A stretch of DNA of 64,000 nucleotides from Rugosibacter aromaticivorans. Lineage in GTDB: Bacteria; Pseudomonadota; Gammaproteobacteria; Burkholderiales; Rhodocyclaceae. The notes beneath the pieces were generated by a model, which saw only the letters and a list, made by a program, of their open reading frames with translations, was not told the DNA's origin and ran no database searches. This document shows positions 17,621-25,742 of this stretch, one piece after another. Position 1 is the stretch's first letter. Every line of letters begins with the position of its first letter. The stretch is taken from contig NZ_CP010554.1 in assembly GCF_000934545.1 (NCBI RefSeq), positions 1,798,001-1,862,000 of the forward strand. The letters are read 5' to 3'. Both the position numbers and the translations under genes were made by a program.

Positions 17621-17925
17621 GGACTAAGTGTACAATAAATGCAATAAAGTCGCGACTTTATTACTTAATGGTATAAAAAAGTCGACTAATAAAACCGCCC
17701 CACGCCAGATCATCTTAATCCTGAGTCCATGTTCGAAAAGGGTAAAACTTCTGCTACTAGCTCGCGGAAAACCGGGGACAGACCCCGGTTTTTGACCACT
17801 ACTTTTAACTGCCGCTAATTTCCGGAGTTAAACCGGTCTATTCCCGGTTTAACTCCGGTTTAACTTTTTAAATTTCGTATCTCATTCTTTATATTTAGAC
17901 CATTTTGCATAAAATAGGAAACACT
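17621..17925. other. gene-free stretch with palindromic repeats and a probable promoter
   Basis: No gene seen. It holds palindrome copy 5 (17765-17795), a diverged array of CCGGTTTA/AACCGG units at 17830-17866, and AT-rich sequence (TTTATATTTAGACC...TAAAAT) directly before the XRE gene that probably carries its promoter. Confidence 0.5.
17765..17795. repeat. CCGGGGACAGACCCCGG palindrome, copy 5
   Basis: AAACCGGGGACAGACCCCGG, the inverted version of the same element, intergenic. A diverged relative follows at 17836-17866. Confidence 0.7.
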
Positions 17926-18207
17926 GTGCCAGCACGTACGCCTATCAACGCAAGCACGGCCGCCGACAAGCTCATCGCACTGGGCAAGCAGATTCGTGCG
18001 CATCGCAAGGCGCTGCGCATCAGCGCTACCGCAGCAGCGGAGGCGGCAGGCGTGTCGCGCGTGACTTTGTACCGGATAGAGAGCGACGAACCCTCGGTCA
18101 CCATGGGTGCATACCTCAACGCCATGGAGGCTCAAGGCATGGACTTCGGCATCATCAAGCCAACTGGCTTAGCTGCTGATGCACCCAATGAGAACCGAAA
18201 GGGCTAG
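17926..18207 (+). CDS. XRE-family HTH regulator, cut by an amber codon
   Basis: 93 residues from GTG 17926 (AGGAAA 5 bases upstream). HTH_XRE domain at about 20-75 (LGKQIRAHRKALRISATAAAEAAGVSRVTLYRIESDE). The frame ends at TAG 18205-18207, but family-like sequence continues in the same frame to TGA 18433-18435 (IPARIRLADYPQLKQLAWQV, ELTPVEALSIYERNWRHVD). In relatives the stop position is a tryptophan-type residue (G-W/x-IPARI), so TGG to TAG is the simplest change. Either a truncated regulator or, less likely, a read-through gene. Related regulators sit beside nucleotidyltransferase toxins; none is present here. Confidence 0.6.
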   Translation: MPARTPINASTAADKLIALGKQIRAHRKALRISATAAAEAAGVSRVTLYRIESDEPSVTMGAYLNAMEAQGMDFGIIKPTGLAADAPNENRKG

Positions 18208-18435
18208 ATCCCGGCGCGTATCCGTCTGGCTGACTACCCGCAACTCAAGCAACTTGCTTGGCAAGTGCATGGCATCGATGAATTGACGCCTGTGGAAGCA
18301 CTGAGCATCTACGAGCGCAACTGGCGCCATGTAGACGTGCAGAACCTGGATCCTCGTGAGCGAGACCTGATCGATTCGCTGCGTTTGGGACTGAGTGAGG
18401 AAAACCGAAAACCGGGAACAGACCCCGGTTTTTGA
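18208..18435 (+). pseudogene. C-terminal part of the XRE regulator beyond the amber codon
   Basis: In-frame continuation of the XRE gene: 75 codons without a stop, with conserved-looking IPARIRLADYPQLKQLAWQV and YERNWRHVDVQNLDPRERDL. The last residues (ENRKPGTDPGF) come from palindrome copy 6, so the native C-terminus is also altered. No start codon or ribosome site of its own. Confidence 0.55.
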
Positions 18436-18436
18436 C
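18405..18436. repeat. CCGGGAACAGACCCCGG palindrome, copy 6
   Basis: AAACCGGGAACAGACCCCGG; imperfect copy that forms the tail and stop codon of the XRE read-through frame. Confidence 0.65.
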
Positions 18437-18475
18437 CAAGCCAAAATTCTTACGATTCGCACCCCATAGAACCGT

Positions 18476-18504
18476 TTGTATTTTTAGACTCATATGGGTA
18501 TAAT
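18476..18504 (+). promoter_or_regulatory. sigma70-type promoter of the HigBA-like operon
   Basis: TTGTAT (18476-18481), 17-base spacer, perfect TATAAT (18499-18504). The predicted +1 is about 18511, the first base of the TTG start codon of the toxin, so the transcript should be leaderless, as for parDE. Confidence 0.6.
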
Positions 18505-18510
18505 CCAAAG

Positions 18511-18873
18511 TTGGAACAACTCCCGAAAAAGCTACTTTGGATCGCATCGACCAAGAAGGACTTGAAAGCCATGCCCGCCGAGGTGCAATCCACCTTCGGC
18601 TATGCACTGCATCAAGCGCAGATCGGGAAGAAGCACGAACAGACGAAACCGCTCAAGGGCTTCGGATCAGCGGGCATTCTTGAAGTAGTTGAAGACTCTG
18701 GTGGTGGCACGTTTCGCGCCGTCTACACAGTCAAATTCAGCGACGCGGTTTATGTCCTGCATTGCTTTCAGAAGAAATCGACGCATGGGATTGCAACTCC
18801 CAAGCCGGACATGGATGTAATTCGGGAACGATTGAAGGCGGCGGAAGCGCACTCCAAAGGAGAACGGAAATGA
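18511..18873 (+). CDS. RelE/HigB-type toxin (Gp49-like, DUF891)
   Basis: 120 residues from TTG 18511; no in-frame ATG lies upstream and the family block starts at WIASTKKDLKAMPAEVQ, close to this start. Gp49-like signatures: GYALHQAQIGKKH, KPLKGFGSAGILEVVED, TFRAVYTVKFSDAVYVLHCFQKKS, then a C-terminal RERLKAAE helix. Members are ribosome-dependent mRNA interferases. Toxin-first order with the XRE antitoxin overlapping by ATGA (18870-18873) is typical of HigBA-like modules. No Shine-Dalgarno is visible before the start. Confidence 0.85.
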   Translation: MEQLPKKLLWIASTKKDLKAMPAEVQSTFGYALHQAQIGKKHEQTKPLKGFGSAGILEVVEDSGGGTFRAVYTVKFSDAVYVLHCFQKKSTHGIATPKPDMDVIRERLKAAEAHSKGERK

Positions 18874-19193
18874 TTGAAATCGAAGAAAGCAGCGGCAACG
18901 TCTACGCCGATCTAGGCATGGCCGACGCCGACGAAATGATCGTCAAAGCACAGCTTGCAACCAAAATTGGCGAAATCATCAAAGGCAGGAAGTGGAGCCA
19001 GCAGCAAGCCGCCGATGTTCTAGGCATTCCACAGCCGAAGCTATCCAAAATGCTGCGCGGTCAGTTTCGCGGTATCAGTGAAGCGAAGATGCTTGATTGT
19101 CTGGTGCGGCTTGGTCGAAACGTGCAAATCGTCGTCGGCCCGGCTCGCCGTGCGGCTTCGTCCGGTCGCGTTGCTGTAGTGTTTGCCGTGTGA
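18870..19193 (+). CDS. XRE-family antitoxin (HigA-like)
   Basis: 107 residues. HTH_XRE region at about 25-85 (LATKIGEIIKGRKWSQQQAADVLGIPQPKLSKMLRGQFRGISEAKM), then the VRLGRNVQIVVGP block common to antitoxins paired with Gp49-like toxins. Overlaps the toxin stop by ATGA. GGAGAACGG provides the ribosome site. The stop codon is the first unit of a short tandem repeat. Confidence 0.88.
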   Translation: MIEIEESSGNVYADLGMADADEMIVKAQLATKIGEIIKGRKWSQQQAADVLGIPQPKLSKMLRGQFRGISEAKMLDCLVRLGRNVQIVVGPARRAASSGRVAVVFAV

Positions 19194-19214
19194 TGAGGTG
19201 ATGAGGTGATGAGG
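19191..19214. repeat. TGATGAGG tandem repeat, three units
   Basis: TGATGAGG occurs three times head to tail, beginning at the antitoxin stop codon, so every unit supplies extra TGA stops. Probably slippage derived. Confidence 0.7.
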
Positions 19215-19433
19215 CTTGCGCGTCGCGCAAACCAGGCTGTCAGGATGGAGTATACCCATGCTTGGCGTCAGGCAAGGCCAAGAAACACGTCAGAATAGAC
19301 TCGATTTTTCAATTTCCTGACAGTTTGCCAGCCGGTTCTATCAGCCTAACCAGACACATTTCAGCTTAACGTACTTTAATTTCCGTTTCGTCAAGCGCCC
19401 CCTAATTGACAATGATGGTGGAAATCGTGTGAC

Positions 19434-19685
19434 TCATGTTTTTCTTCTTATCGAAAGCAAACGCTTATCCAGCACCCGCCAAATATCAGCAACCCTCGCT
19501 TTGCGTTTCGCTTGAATCTCCCGCCGCTTGCGCCACATGTTGGGCAGCCCTTTAATCGCATCGCGCTTGGCGCGCAGAATCAATTTGCCTTGGCCGCGAA
19601 GAGAAAAATGAATAACAGTCACCACATTCAACAGCACATGCAGCGGCAATAGCAGCCAGAACAAGATGCCGGGCATATCCTTCAC
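19434..19685 (-). pseudogene. glycosyltransferase C-terminal fragment (copy B)
   Basis: 83 codons: a hydrophobic helix (ILFWLLLPLHVLLNVVTVIHF) then a basic tail (GLPNMWRKRREIQAKRKARV, ADIWRVLDKRL), the usual end of WbbL-type family 2 glycosyltransferases. No catalytic domain upstream; a repeat element and gene-free sequence take its place. Its end matches the fragment at 13030-13110. Confidence 0.55.
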
Positions 19686-19741
19686 AAACGCCCTGCTGTA
19701 TAGAGGCTTTATAGTGCGTTGTGTGCTCGCCCCCCCAGAGC

Positions 19742-19785
19742 CATAACGCCGTCTTACCAGCGCCGACTTTTCGCTAAGCAGCGGG
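19742..19785 (+). repeat. CCAGCGCCGACTTTT element, copy 3
   Basis: GCCGTCTTACCAGCGCCGAC followed by TTTTCGCTAAGCAGCGGG; intergenic, between the glycosyltransferase fragment and the next gene. Core at 19757-19771. Confidence 0.6.
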
Positions 19786-19876
19786 TGGCATCACAAGTCA
19801 ACTTGCAACGAGTGTAGTTTTGGGATTTTCAACACAACACATCACATCCCATCACCCACCGTTCGACGCTCACTCA

Positions 19877-21325
19877 TTACAAAAGCCTCCTGAACCGCCG
19901 GTAAGCACGATATGCAGCTCTTGAAATCAGGCGGCGCAAGCTCAGTTGGCGTTCCATCCATAGCCCCCATTCATCCGCTTCTACCGAAAAATTGGCAGAT
20001 AAAACATGAGGTGTGGGGCTGCTGTAATCAGTGTCATTGAGAAAGCAATCAAGATGCTCACTCGAGTGAAACTGCTCAAACTGCGCACGCCCAGCCTTGC
20101 CCGCCACTTTTAGATCATCGGCAGTTACCGACGCACAGTAATTCAATAATTCCTCAGGCTCGCGCCAACTAAAGGCATCCGGATAGGCGAGATCGATGCC
20201 GCTTAAAACTCTGGAAAAAATATGCCTGTGCAAAGCAACGGGAATACCCGCCCCTAATGCCTCAATCAATGTGACCCCTCCACCGTAGGGGAAAGACGCG
20301 ATATACAAATCTACCTGGTGCTCTTGCAATGCCCTCCAAACACTGGGAACCCAAGGTATATAAACAAACCGCTGCGGTTGGATGCCGTGCCGCTTCAGTC
20401 CTCTGCGAATCCTATAAAGCGCCCAAGGCGTGAGACGGCCTATATGGATATGTTTGCCACCGGTTGCTTTCAGAATCTGTGGCACCAAGTCGAGGTAACT
20501 AACAAAATAAGGAATTTCGATTTTGTTGGAGCGCGCTGCTGTGCAAGTAGTTAACAGTCGATCTGCCAGAAACGGATTATCCGGGCGCGCACCCTTATCC
20601 TCAACCGTCAGCGGAACATAAATGCTCTCGACACCCAGTTCATCACGACAATGGTGATAGCCCATCGGATGTGGGTCGATATGCTTGAGATGAGACAAAT
20701 AAACACCAAGACACAGGTGATGATCGCCATGATGGTAGAAGTAAGCATCAAGACCCATTTCCGGCTGAATCGCAGCAACAGCAACGCTATCCTGATGGTG
20801 ATTGAACAGATAAATCCGCTTCGGCTGGATTTTCAACAGACGCCCCTGTAGCCACGTCAGCCGCTGCTGGTAATTTGCCTTAGGCGCTTGCTCAAAGACA
20901 ATGTTAGCCTGCTTGGTCAACCCTTTCGCCAGATAATCACTGTCTGATCTTCCACCCAACTCTGTCGATAAGATGACATGCTGTGCATCCGACCGTGCCT
21001 TGATAAAGTCTTCAATGACACGGGTGTGACCCCCTGATTTTTGCAGCTTGGTGACGATATAAACAAAGACCGGCAGACCCTGCTGACTGGGCATCACATC
21101 TGCAATTTCTCGCTTAACTTCTGCAAGATTGGCTTTTCCAACGCGCTGGCACAGATCATCCAGCGTTTTAGAACCAAAAATCTGTGAGGTGCATAAAGGC
21201 TCAGTAAAAATACGCTCAACAAAATCATGGATTAACTGAAGCGCTTGATCGATGTCACCTTTATCAATTAAAAGTAAAACAGCATTACTTAACGCGCGTA
21301 GGGAATCGTAGCTTGTAAAGTTCAT
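19877..21325 (-). CDS. glycosyltransferase, GT4-like C-terminal half
   Basis: 482 residues, cytoplasmic. The C-terminal half has the GT-B donor-site block YIASFPYGGGVTLIEALGAG followed by IPVALH, as in family 4 enzymes; the N-terminal half (about 1-230, with KSGGHTRVIEDFIKA) would bind the acceptor. A leading 60-70 residue helical segment resembles the extra N-terminal region of bacterial glycoprotein or O-antigen transferases. First gene of the minus-strand polysaccharide block after the island. Sugar specificity cannot be told. Confidence 0.7.
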   Translation of the reverse strand: MNFTSYDSLRALSNAVLLLIDKGDIDQALQLIHDFVERIFTEPLCTSQIFGSKTLDDLCQRVGKANLAEVKREIADVMPSQQGLPVFVYIVTKLQKSGGHTRVIEDFIKARSDAQHVILSTELGGRSDSDYLAKGLTKQANIVFEQAPKANYQQRLTWLQGRLLKIQPKRIYLFNHHQDSVAVAAIQPEMGLDAYFYHHGDHHLCLGVYLSHLKHIDPHPMGYHHCRDELGVESIYVPLTVEDKGARPDNPFLADRLLTTCTAARSNKIEIPYFVSYLDLVPQILKATGGKHIHIGRLTPWALYRIRRGLKRHGIQPQRFVYIPWVPSVWRALQEHQVDLYIASFPYGGGVTLIEALGAGIPVALHRHIFSRVLSGIDLAYPDAFSWREPEELLNYCASVTADDLKVAGKAGRAQFEQFHSSEHLDCFLNDTDYSSPTPHVLSANFSVEADEWGLWMERQLSLRRLISRAAYRAYRRFRRLL

Positions 21326-21379
21326 TCAACAAATTCCCGCATGACTGATGCTAGGCACATCTTCAAATCACCAGTTGAA

Positions 21380-22225
21380 TCATTTCCACCACCCGTAAAC
21401 TACATTCAATCCCGAAAATACTTCTTCAATTTTCTTAATTTGCCGATGTGTTAGGTTTTTTCTGAAATCAGAACTTGGCGTCTGAATCCCTCGTCCATAA
21501 CCCGCAGAGTATGTCGGATCGGTTCGATCAAAATCAAAATGCACCTTACCAAAACCCTCACGACTTACTGTAAACCCTAAATATTCCTCCAACCTTTTAA
21601 ATTCGTCTTCATCGCGTGACACGATTTTTTCATAACGAACGATGTGCACCGCTCCGCGTTTATAGAGTTGAGACTCTTGCACTCTCCAGTAATACAGAAA
21701 AAAATCTGCAATAAGCTTTCTCGTATGAAACATTTGGTTAACGAGTTCACTTGCTGTGACCCAGCTTGGTGTTTTAATCCAACCTGACCAAAGGTCTTTT
21801 TTCTTTTTGCTCTCGACTTCCAGCATGGAGGCAATCACAGCACGCGGATCTCGAACCACGCAAACCGTTTTACTGTCCTCACCAAAAAAGCATGGAATCA
21901 ACTCTATTAATTGAGTAAGTTCAGGATCTTTCAGAATCAAATAGCGATAATCAATTTCATTAAAATGTGATTGCACCGTCTTTAGCATCGAATCCACCAT
22001 CCCACGATACATTCCAACAAGCGTTGGTTTGTCAATCGCATAAGCAGCGAAGCGCTGAGGGTCGGAATAGTGCAATAAGTTATGGAAGTGTTGAATAATT
22101 TGCGTGATGTAAGTGCATTCTGGCAGCATCGGTGAAGCTTGTTTATCGACTGATAGCAGCCCAGCCAACAAGGTCGTGCCACTACGGGGAGCTCCAATTA
22201 CCAGTACTTTAATTTTTTCTTTCAC
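21380..22225 (-). CDS. PAPS-dependent sulfotransferase
   Basis: 281 residues. 5'-phosphosulfate loop GAPRSGTTLL (11-20), 3'-phosphate motif VCVVRDPRAVIASMLE (about 120-136) and a late RYEKIVSRDEDEFKRLEEYLGF, all typical of the sulfotransferase_3 family. It would move a sulfuryl group from PAPS to a sugar or lipid, probably decorating the surface glycan. The donor could be supplied by the APS kinase gene at 38394-39062 in the same cluster. Short gap (54 bases) to the glycosyltransferase downstream suggests one transcript. Confidence 0.85.
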   Translation of the reverse strand: MKEKIKVLVIGAPRSGTTLLAGLLSVDKQASPMLPECTYITQIIQHFHNLLHYSDPQRFAAYAIDKPTLVGMYRGMVDSMLKTVQSHFNEIDYRYLILKDPELTQLIELIPCFFGEDSKTVCVVRDPRAVIASMLEVESKKKKDLWSGWIKTPSWVTASELVNQMFHTRKLIADFFLYYWRVQESQLYKRGAVHIVRYEKIVSRDEDEFKRLEEYLGFTVSREGFGKVHFDFDRTDPTYSAGYGRGIQTPSSDFRKNLTHRQIKKIEEVFSGLNVVYGWWK

Positions 22226-22529
22226 GATAATCTTTCTTCAGCGCAAGTCACAATCACACTAAGCACGAACTCAATCTCCTCTGTAATTACCAACGACATC
22301 GCCAAAAAGTCGGCGCTGGCGAGACGGCACAATTGGCTGGTTTTAGTGAGCAATCAAGCTTGCACCGTTCGCCTCAACAAATCCAAGAGCCCGATCAAGA
22401 TCATAACGAGACTTGGCGGACTTGAAATAGCTCGTACGCGAATAAGCCAAACAATGAGCAGAACTTCTCCACCTAAAAGCCCCATTGATGCCTTTGAAAA
22501 AACAATGACCACACGACACCCAAAAACTT
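22226..22529. other. intergenic stretch with dispersed repeat copy 4
   Basis: Separates the sulfotransferase from the GtrB-like gene. It contains the inverted CCAGCGCCGACTTTT element (22305-22319). A minus-strand open frame overlapping its right part (to 22558) encodes YFKSAKSRYDLDRALGFVEA but overlaps the glycosyltransferase end, and I could not place it in a family. Confidence 0.45.
22300..22332 (-). repeat. CCAGCGCCGACTTTT element, copy 4
   Basis: Minus strand: GCCGTCTCGCCAGCGCCGAC then TTTTTGGCG. Intergenic copy in reverse orientation. Confidence 0.6.
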
Positions 22530-23468
22530 TCAGTTAAAGTTAACCCGCTCAGCCTCAATAACTAACGGCATATTTCTAACCTGCGTATGTATTGAGGCGA
22601 TATATTCACCCAGCAGCCCAATAAAAAACATCTGTACCGCTCCAAAAAAGAAGATGCCAATCAGAATGGGCGATATCCCCAGTTGGAAATAATCCCAAAA
22701 TACCAGCTTGGCAACTAGAAAGCCAAATGCGGCTAACAAGCTGAGAATAGAAAGCAAAAAACCGCCCATCGCCATAAGCCGCAATGGCACTTTTGAGTGA
22801 TTCGTGATGCCCAGCATTGCAATGTCGTAAAGCGTGTAAAAATTATTCTTGGTAATACCCCGCTGCCTGCGCGGCTGCTTGAAGGGCACGGTTGCAATGG
22901 GGAAGCCTATCTCACACAACAGCCCGCGGAAATAAGGGTAGGAATCGTCAATATTGCGCAGGATGTCAACAATCACCCGGTCAAACAAACCAGCGCCAGT
23001 CGCATTCTGCACCAATGGCACTTCGGAAATGCGGGTGATGAAGCGGTAGTAGGCCTTCCTCAACGCGAACATGATTGAGGATTCTTCACTTTCTGGCTTC
23101 ACAGCCAGCACTGTCTTATAACCCTGCTCCCATTTATGGATGAAGTCAGTAATCATTTCCGGTGGGTCCTGCAAATCGGATGCGATCAAAATGCAGGCAT
23201 CGCCGCGTGACTGAAGAATACCGTAGTACGGTGATTTGATATGCCCGAAATTACGTGCATTGACGATCAGCTTGACGCGCTTATCGTTGGCAGCGATTTC
23301 CTTGATTTTCCTGACCGTTCCGTCGGTTGATGCATTGTCGATGCAGATGTGCTCGTAGTCATAGGGCAATGTCGCCATGACTGCGACAATGCGCTGATAC
23401 AACTCATCGATATTTTCCTCCTCGTTATAACAAGGGGTTACGATACTTATCAGTTTTTTTTCCGACAT
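22530..23468 (-). CDS. polyprenyl-phosphate glycosyltransferase (GtrB/DPM-like)
   Basis: 312 residues from ATG 23468. GT2 domain 1-220: ISIVTPCYNEEENIDELY, CIDNASTDGTVRKI, ASDLQDPPEMI (DXD-like) and the PFKQPRRQRGITK segment, followed by two C-terminal membrane helices (about 230-300). Such enzymes load a sugar onto bactoprenyl phosphate on the inner leaflet. The GtrA-type flippase gene lies five bases upstream, the classical GtrA/GtrB pair used for O-antigen side-branch glucosylation or lipid modification. Confidence 0.88.
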   Translation of the reverse strand: MSEKKLISIVTPCYNEEENIDELYQRIVAVMATLPYDYEHICIDNASTDGTVRKIKEIAANDKRVKLIVNARNFGHIKSPYYGILQSRGDACILIASDLQDPPEMITDFIHKWEQGYKTVLAVKPESEESSIMFALRKAYYRFITRISEVPLVQNATGAGLFDRVIVDILRNIDDSYPYFRGLLCEIGFPIATVPFKQPRRQRGITKNNFYTLYDIAMLGITNHSKVPLRLMAMGGFLLSILSLLAAFGFLVAKLVFWDYFQLGISPILIGIFFFGAVQMFFIGLLGEYIASIHTQVRNMPLVIEAERVNFN

Positions 23469-23475
23469 CAAATCA

Positions 23476-23874
23476 TCAATCCTTTTTGTAAACCCAGTAA
23501 TTCATCAATACCCAGCTGAGAAGAATGCTTAGCGGGATACATATCAGCTGCCCCACATAGGGACTCAAAAGAAAATCTCTCGTCAAGGTTCTGAGCAAAA
23601 CAGCATTGGCGCCATAGATTAATGCGTAGGCGACAACAAATTTTCCGAAAACAAACCAGCCGCCATGGCCATGAAAAACCATGCGGCCGAAACTAAAATA
23701 ATTAAAAACAACCCCAGCAACGGTCGCCACGAACAGCGCAACGAGATAGGGTACTTTAATAAAGAGCAAGACAGCATAAACAGAGTACCCGAAGACCGTA
23801 TTTAGAACGCCAGCGCTTAGAAACTTGATGATTTTCGGATCAAAGAATCTCCTGTGGAAGAATCGATACTTCAT
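23476..23874 (-). CDS. GtrA family flippase
   Basis: 132 residues with four hydrophobic segments; typical GtrA start (IIKFLSAGVLNTVFGYSVYAVL) and end (LSWVLMNYWVYKKD). It likely flips polyprenyl-phosphate sugar made by the neighbouring GtrB-like enzyme to the periplasmic side. Its ATG overlaps the stop of the epimerase upstream (ATGA at 23871-23874), so expression is coupled. Confidence 0.88.
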   Translation of the reverse strand: MKYRFFHRRFFDPKIIKFLSAGVLNTVFGYSVYAVLLFIKVPYLVALFVATVAGVVFNYFSFGRMVFHGHGGWFVFGKFVVAYALIYGANAVLLRTLTRDFLLSPYVGQLICIPLSILLSWVLMNYWVYKKD

Positions 23875-24821
23875 CCCCGACCAGAGGCTCTAGCCGCCCC
23901 TTGCAAAATCATTTGCATCTCTTTCACAATCCCCTCCAAAGAAGTCAACGTGGGCTGATATCCGAAATCCGCAGCTTGGGTATTGCGTGAGTAGTAATGC
24001 GGTTTGTTACCTGTGGCATTCACGCCGACGCTGGCTTGCGTAATTTCATACTGCAAGCCAAACTGTTCCTGCATGGCTGCCAGCAAGTTTTTTTTATCAA
24101 TCGGTGCGCGGCTATAACAATCGACAACCGCATTCGCAGCAGGCGCGGAGATCAGCGCACTGACCAATTGATGGAAATCTGATGGATGCAGGTAGTCACG
24201 CACGATGTCGTCGGGTGAGGTCTTCAACACGGCCTTGTCACGAATTGCACGAAGAATATCCGTCATCAAAAAACGCGCTGCAATATCCTGTGTGTGGCTG
24301 AAATAGTTAAACACCCGAATATCAATAATCGGCAGGTGCGGCAGCGAGCGGTGGCGGCATTCGGCATGCAGTTTGGCAACGGCGTACCAGTCTTGCGGCT
24401 GAAGGTTATTGATTGCAACCACCGCCTTGGTGTTTTCATCCACTGGCGCGTCAAAACTTGCGCCGTAGGCGGCACCGCTGCTCAAAAAAATGTAGCGACA
24501 ACCGGGATGCTGCCGCACATAGTCCAGCGCCATCTCATCGTACCGCAGCGTCACATCAAAAATCGACGCGCCCATCACCGCCGCCTGAGCCGGATTGCCT
24601 ACACCGACAAAGTTAAGAATAACGTCAAAATGCTCGTCAGCGCTGAAGGCTGCGAAGTCTTCAAACTCATATCGATCCGACAAGCCCACGCGTTCCAGCC
24701 ACTGCTCCATGACCTCTGGACGACGGGCGTAAAGCACCAGCTCATGGCTGCTTTGCGCGGAGAACGATAACACCAGGTCTTTGGCGATCTGGCTGGTAGC
24801 GCCGAGGATGGCTATGCGCAT
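23871..24821 (-). CDS. NAD-dependent epimerase/dehydratase (SDR)
   Basis: 316 residues. Rossmann motif ILGATSQIAKDL (4-15), a middle SSGAAYGASFDAP, active-site YAVAKLHAE (YxxxK), and VRDYLHPSDFHQLV. Lies in a tight run RfbH - transketolase N - transketolase C - SDR - GtrA - GtrB, each gap or overlap under five bases except where noted. It may reduce or epimerise the CDP-linked sugar made by RfbFGH and extended by the transketolase pair (inference from order only). Confidence 0.8.
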   Translation of the reverse strand: MRIAILGATSQIAKDLVLSFSAQSSHELVLYARRPEVMEQWLERVGLSDRYEFEDFAAFSADEHFDVILNFVGVGNPAQAAVMGASIFDVTLRYDEMALDYVRQHPGCRYIFLSSGAAYGASFDAPVDENTKAVVAINNLQPQDWYAVAKLHAECRHRSLPHLPIIDIRVFNYFSHTQDIAARFLMTDILRAIRDKAVLKTSPDDIVRDYLHPSDFHQLVSALISAPAANAVVDCYSRAPIDKKNLLAAMQEQFGLQYEITQASVGVNATGNKPHYYSRNTQAADFGYQPTLTSLEGIVKEMQMILQGAARASGRG

Positions 24822-24824
24822 GGC

Positions 24825-25742
24825 TTAGTTCGCGGTGAGGAAGCCACGAATTTGCTGCTCAATTGCTGGGCGATCCAAGCCGTGCTCTTTCAGCAAATAC
24901 TCATAAGTGCCGCAATAATGCGAGAAACGGTCACGCACGCCAACTCTCAATATGCGTACCGGCGCAAACTCCGATGCGATCTCAGTAATGACAGAACCAA
25001 GACCACCCAACACGGAGTGCTCTTCAAGGACAACAACGATCCGACTCTGCGCACAGATAGCAGTCACTTGTTCGCTATCCATCGGTTTGATGAAAGGGGC
25101 ACTCCAAACAGCAGCATCGGAGTAAGACTCTGCTGCAATATCTATGGCCGTGCGTACGAGAGATCCGGTAGCAATGAAGGCGATATCGCCAGTTTTTCCC
25201 GGCTTCGCCTCCAGCAAACTACCAGCCCTCACACGGGGCACAGCTGCATGCACATCCCCACGGTCGGATTTGCCCATGCGCAAATAGACTGGTGCCCTCG
25301 ATTGGTAGGCCATGTCCATGCAGGCGGTTAGTTCAAAACGATCTGCTGGTGAATAGACCGATAAATTGGGAATTGCTCGGGTGCAGGCAATGTCTTCCGT
25401 CGATTGGTGGCTAGTACCAAGGTGGCTATAGACAAATCCGGCACCATCACCAACTAAAACCACGGGTAGCTTGTCATGAGCGACATCAAGTTTTATCTGC
25501 TCGACCACGCGTACAGGGATGAAAGCACTTAAGCCATAAACGAATGGTCTGAAGCCAGCACGCGCCAAGCCTGCCGCCATCCCCACCATGTTTTGTTCAG
25601 CAATACCCGCATTGAGGTATTGCGCGGGACATTCTTTGCGGAAGTCATCAAACAAGGCGTAGCCGTGATCGCCTGTCAACAGCAGCACATTGAGGTCGGC
25701 CTTTGCCAAGCGAACTAGCGCCTCAGAAAAGGCGGCTCTCAT
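24825..25742 (-). CDS. transketolase-like enzyme, C-terminal subunit
   Basis: 305 residues covering the pyrimidine-binding and C-terminal domains of transketolase: NAGIAEQNMVGMAAGLARAG holds the catalytic Glu, followed by HLGTSHQSTEDIACTRAIPN and VVVLEEHSVLGGLGSVI. With the N-terminal subunit encoded upstream (ATGA overlap at 25739-25742) it forms a split, TPP-dependent enzyme. A housekeeping transketolase is normally one 660-residue chain, and split versions in polysaccharide clusters are thought to act on special sugars. Confidence 0.88.
   Translation of the reverse strand: MRAAFSEALVRLAKADLNVLLLTGDHGYALFDDFRKECPAQYLNAGIAEQNMVGMAAGLARAGFRPFVYGLSAFIPVRVVEQIKLDVAHDKLPVVLVGDGAGFVYSHLGTSHQSTEDIACTRAIPNLSVYSPADRFELTACMDMAYQSRAPVYLRMGKSDRGDVHAAVPRVRAGSLLEAKPGKTGDIAFIATGSLVRTAIDIAAESYSDAAVWSAPFIKPMDSEQVTAICAQSRIVVVLEEHSVLGGLGSVITEIASEFAPVRILRVGVRDRFSHYCGTYEYLLKEHGLDRPAIEQQIRGFLTAN

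Noticed and set aside
22343..22558. 71-codon minus-strand frame with RTSYFKSAKSRYDLDRAL
   Set aside because: Overlaps the end of the GtrB-like gene, has no ribosome site, and no family could be named; may be a gene scrap.
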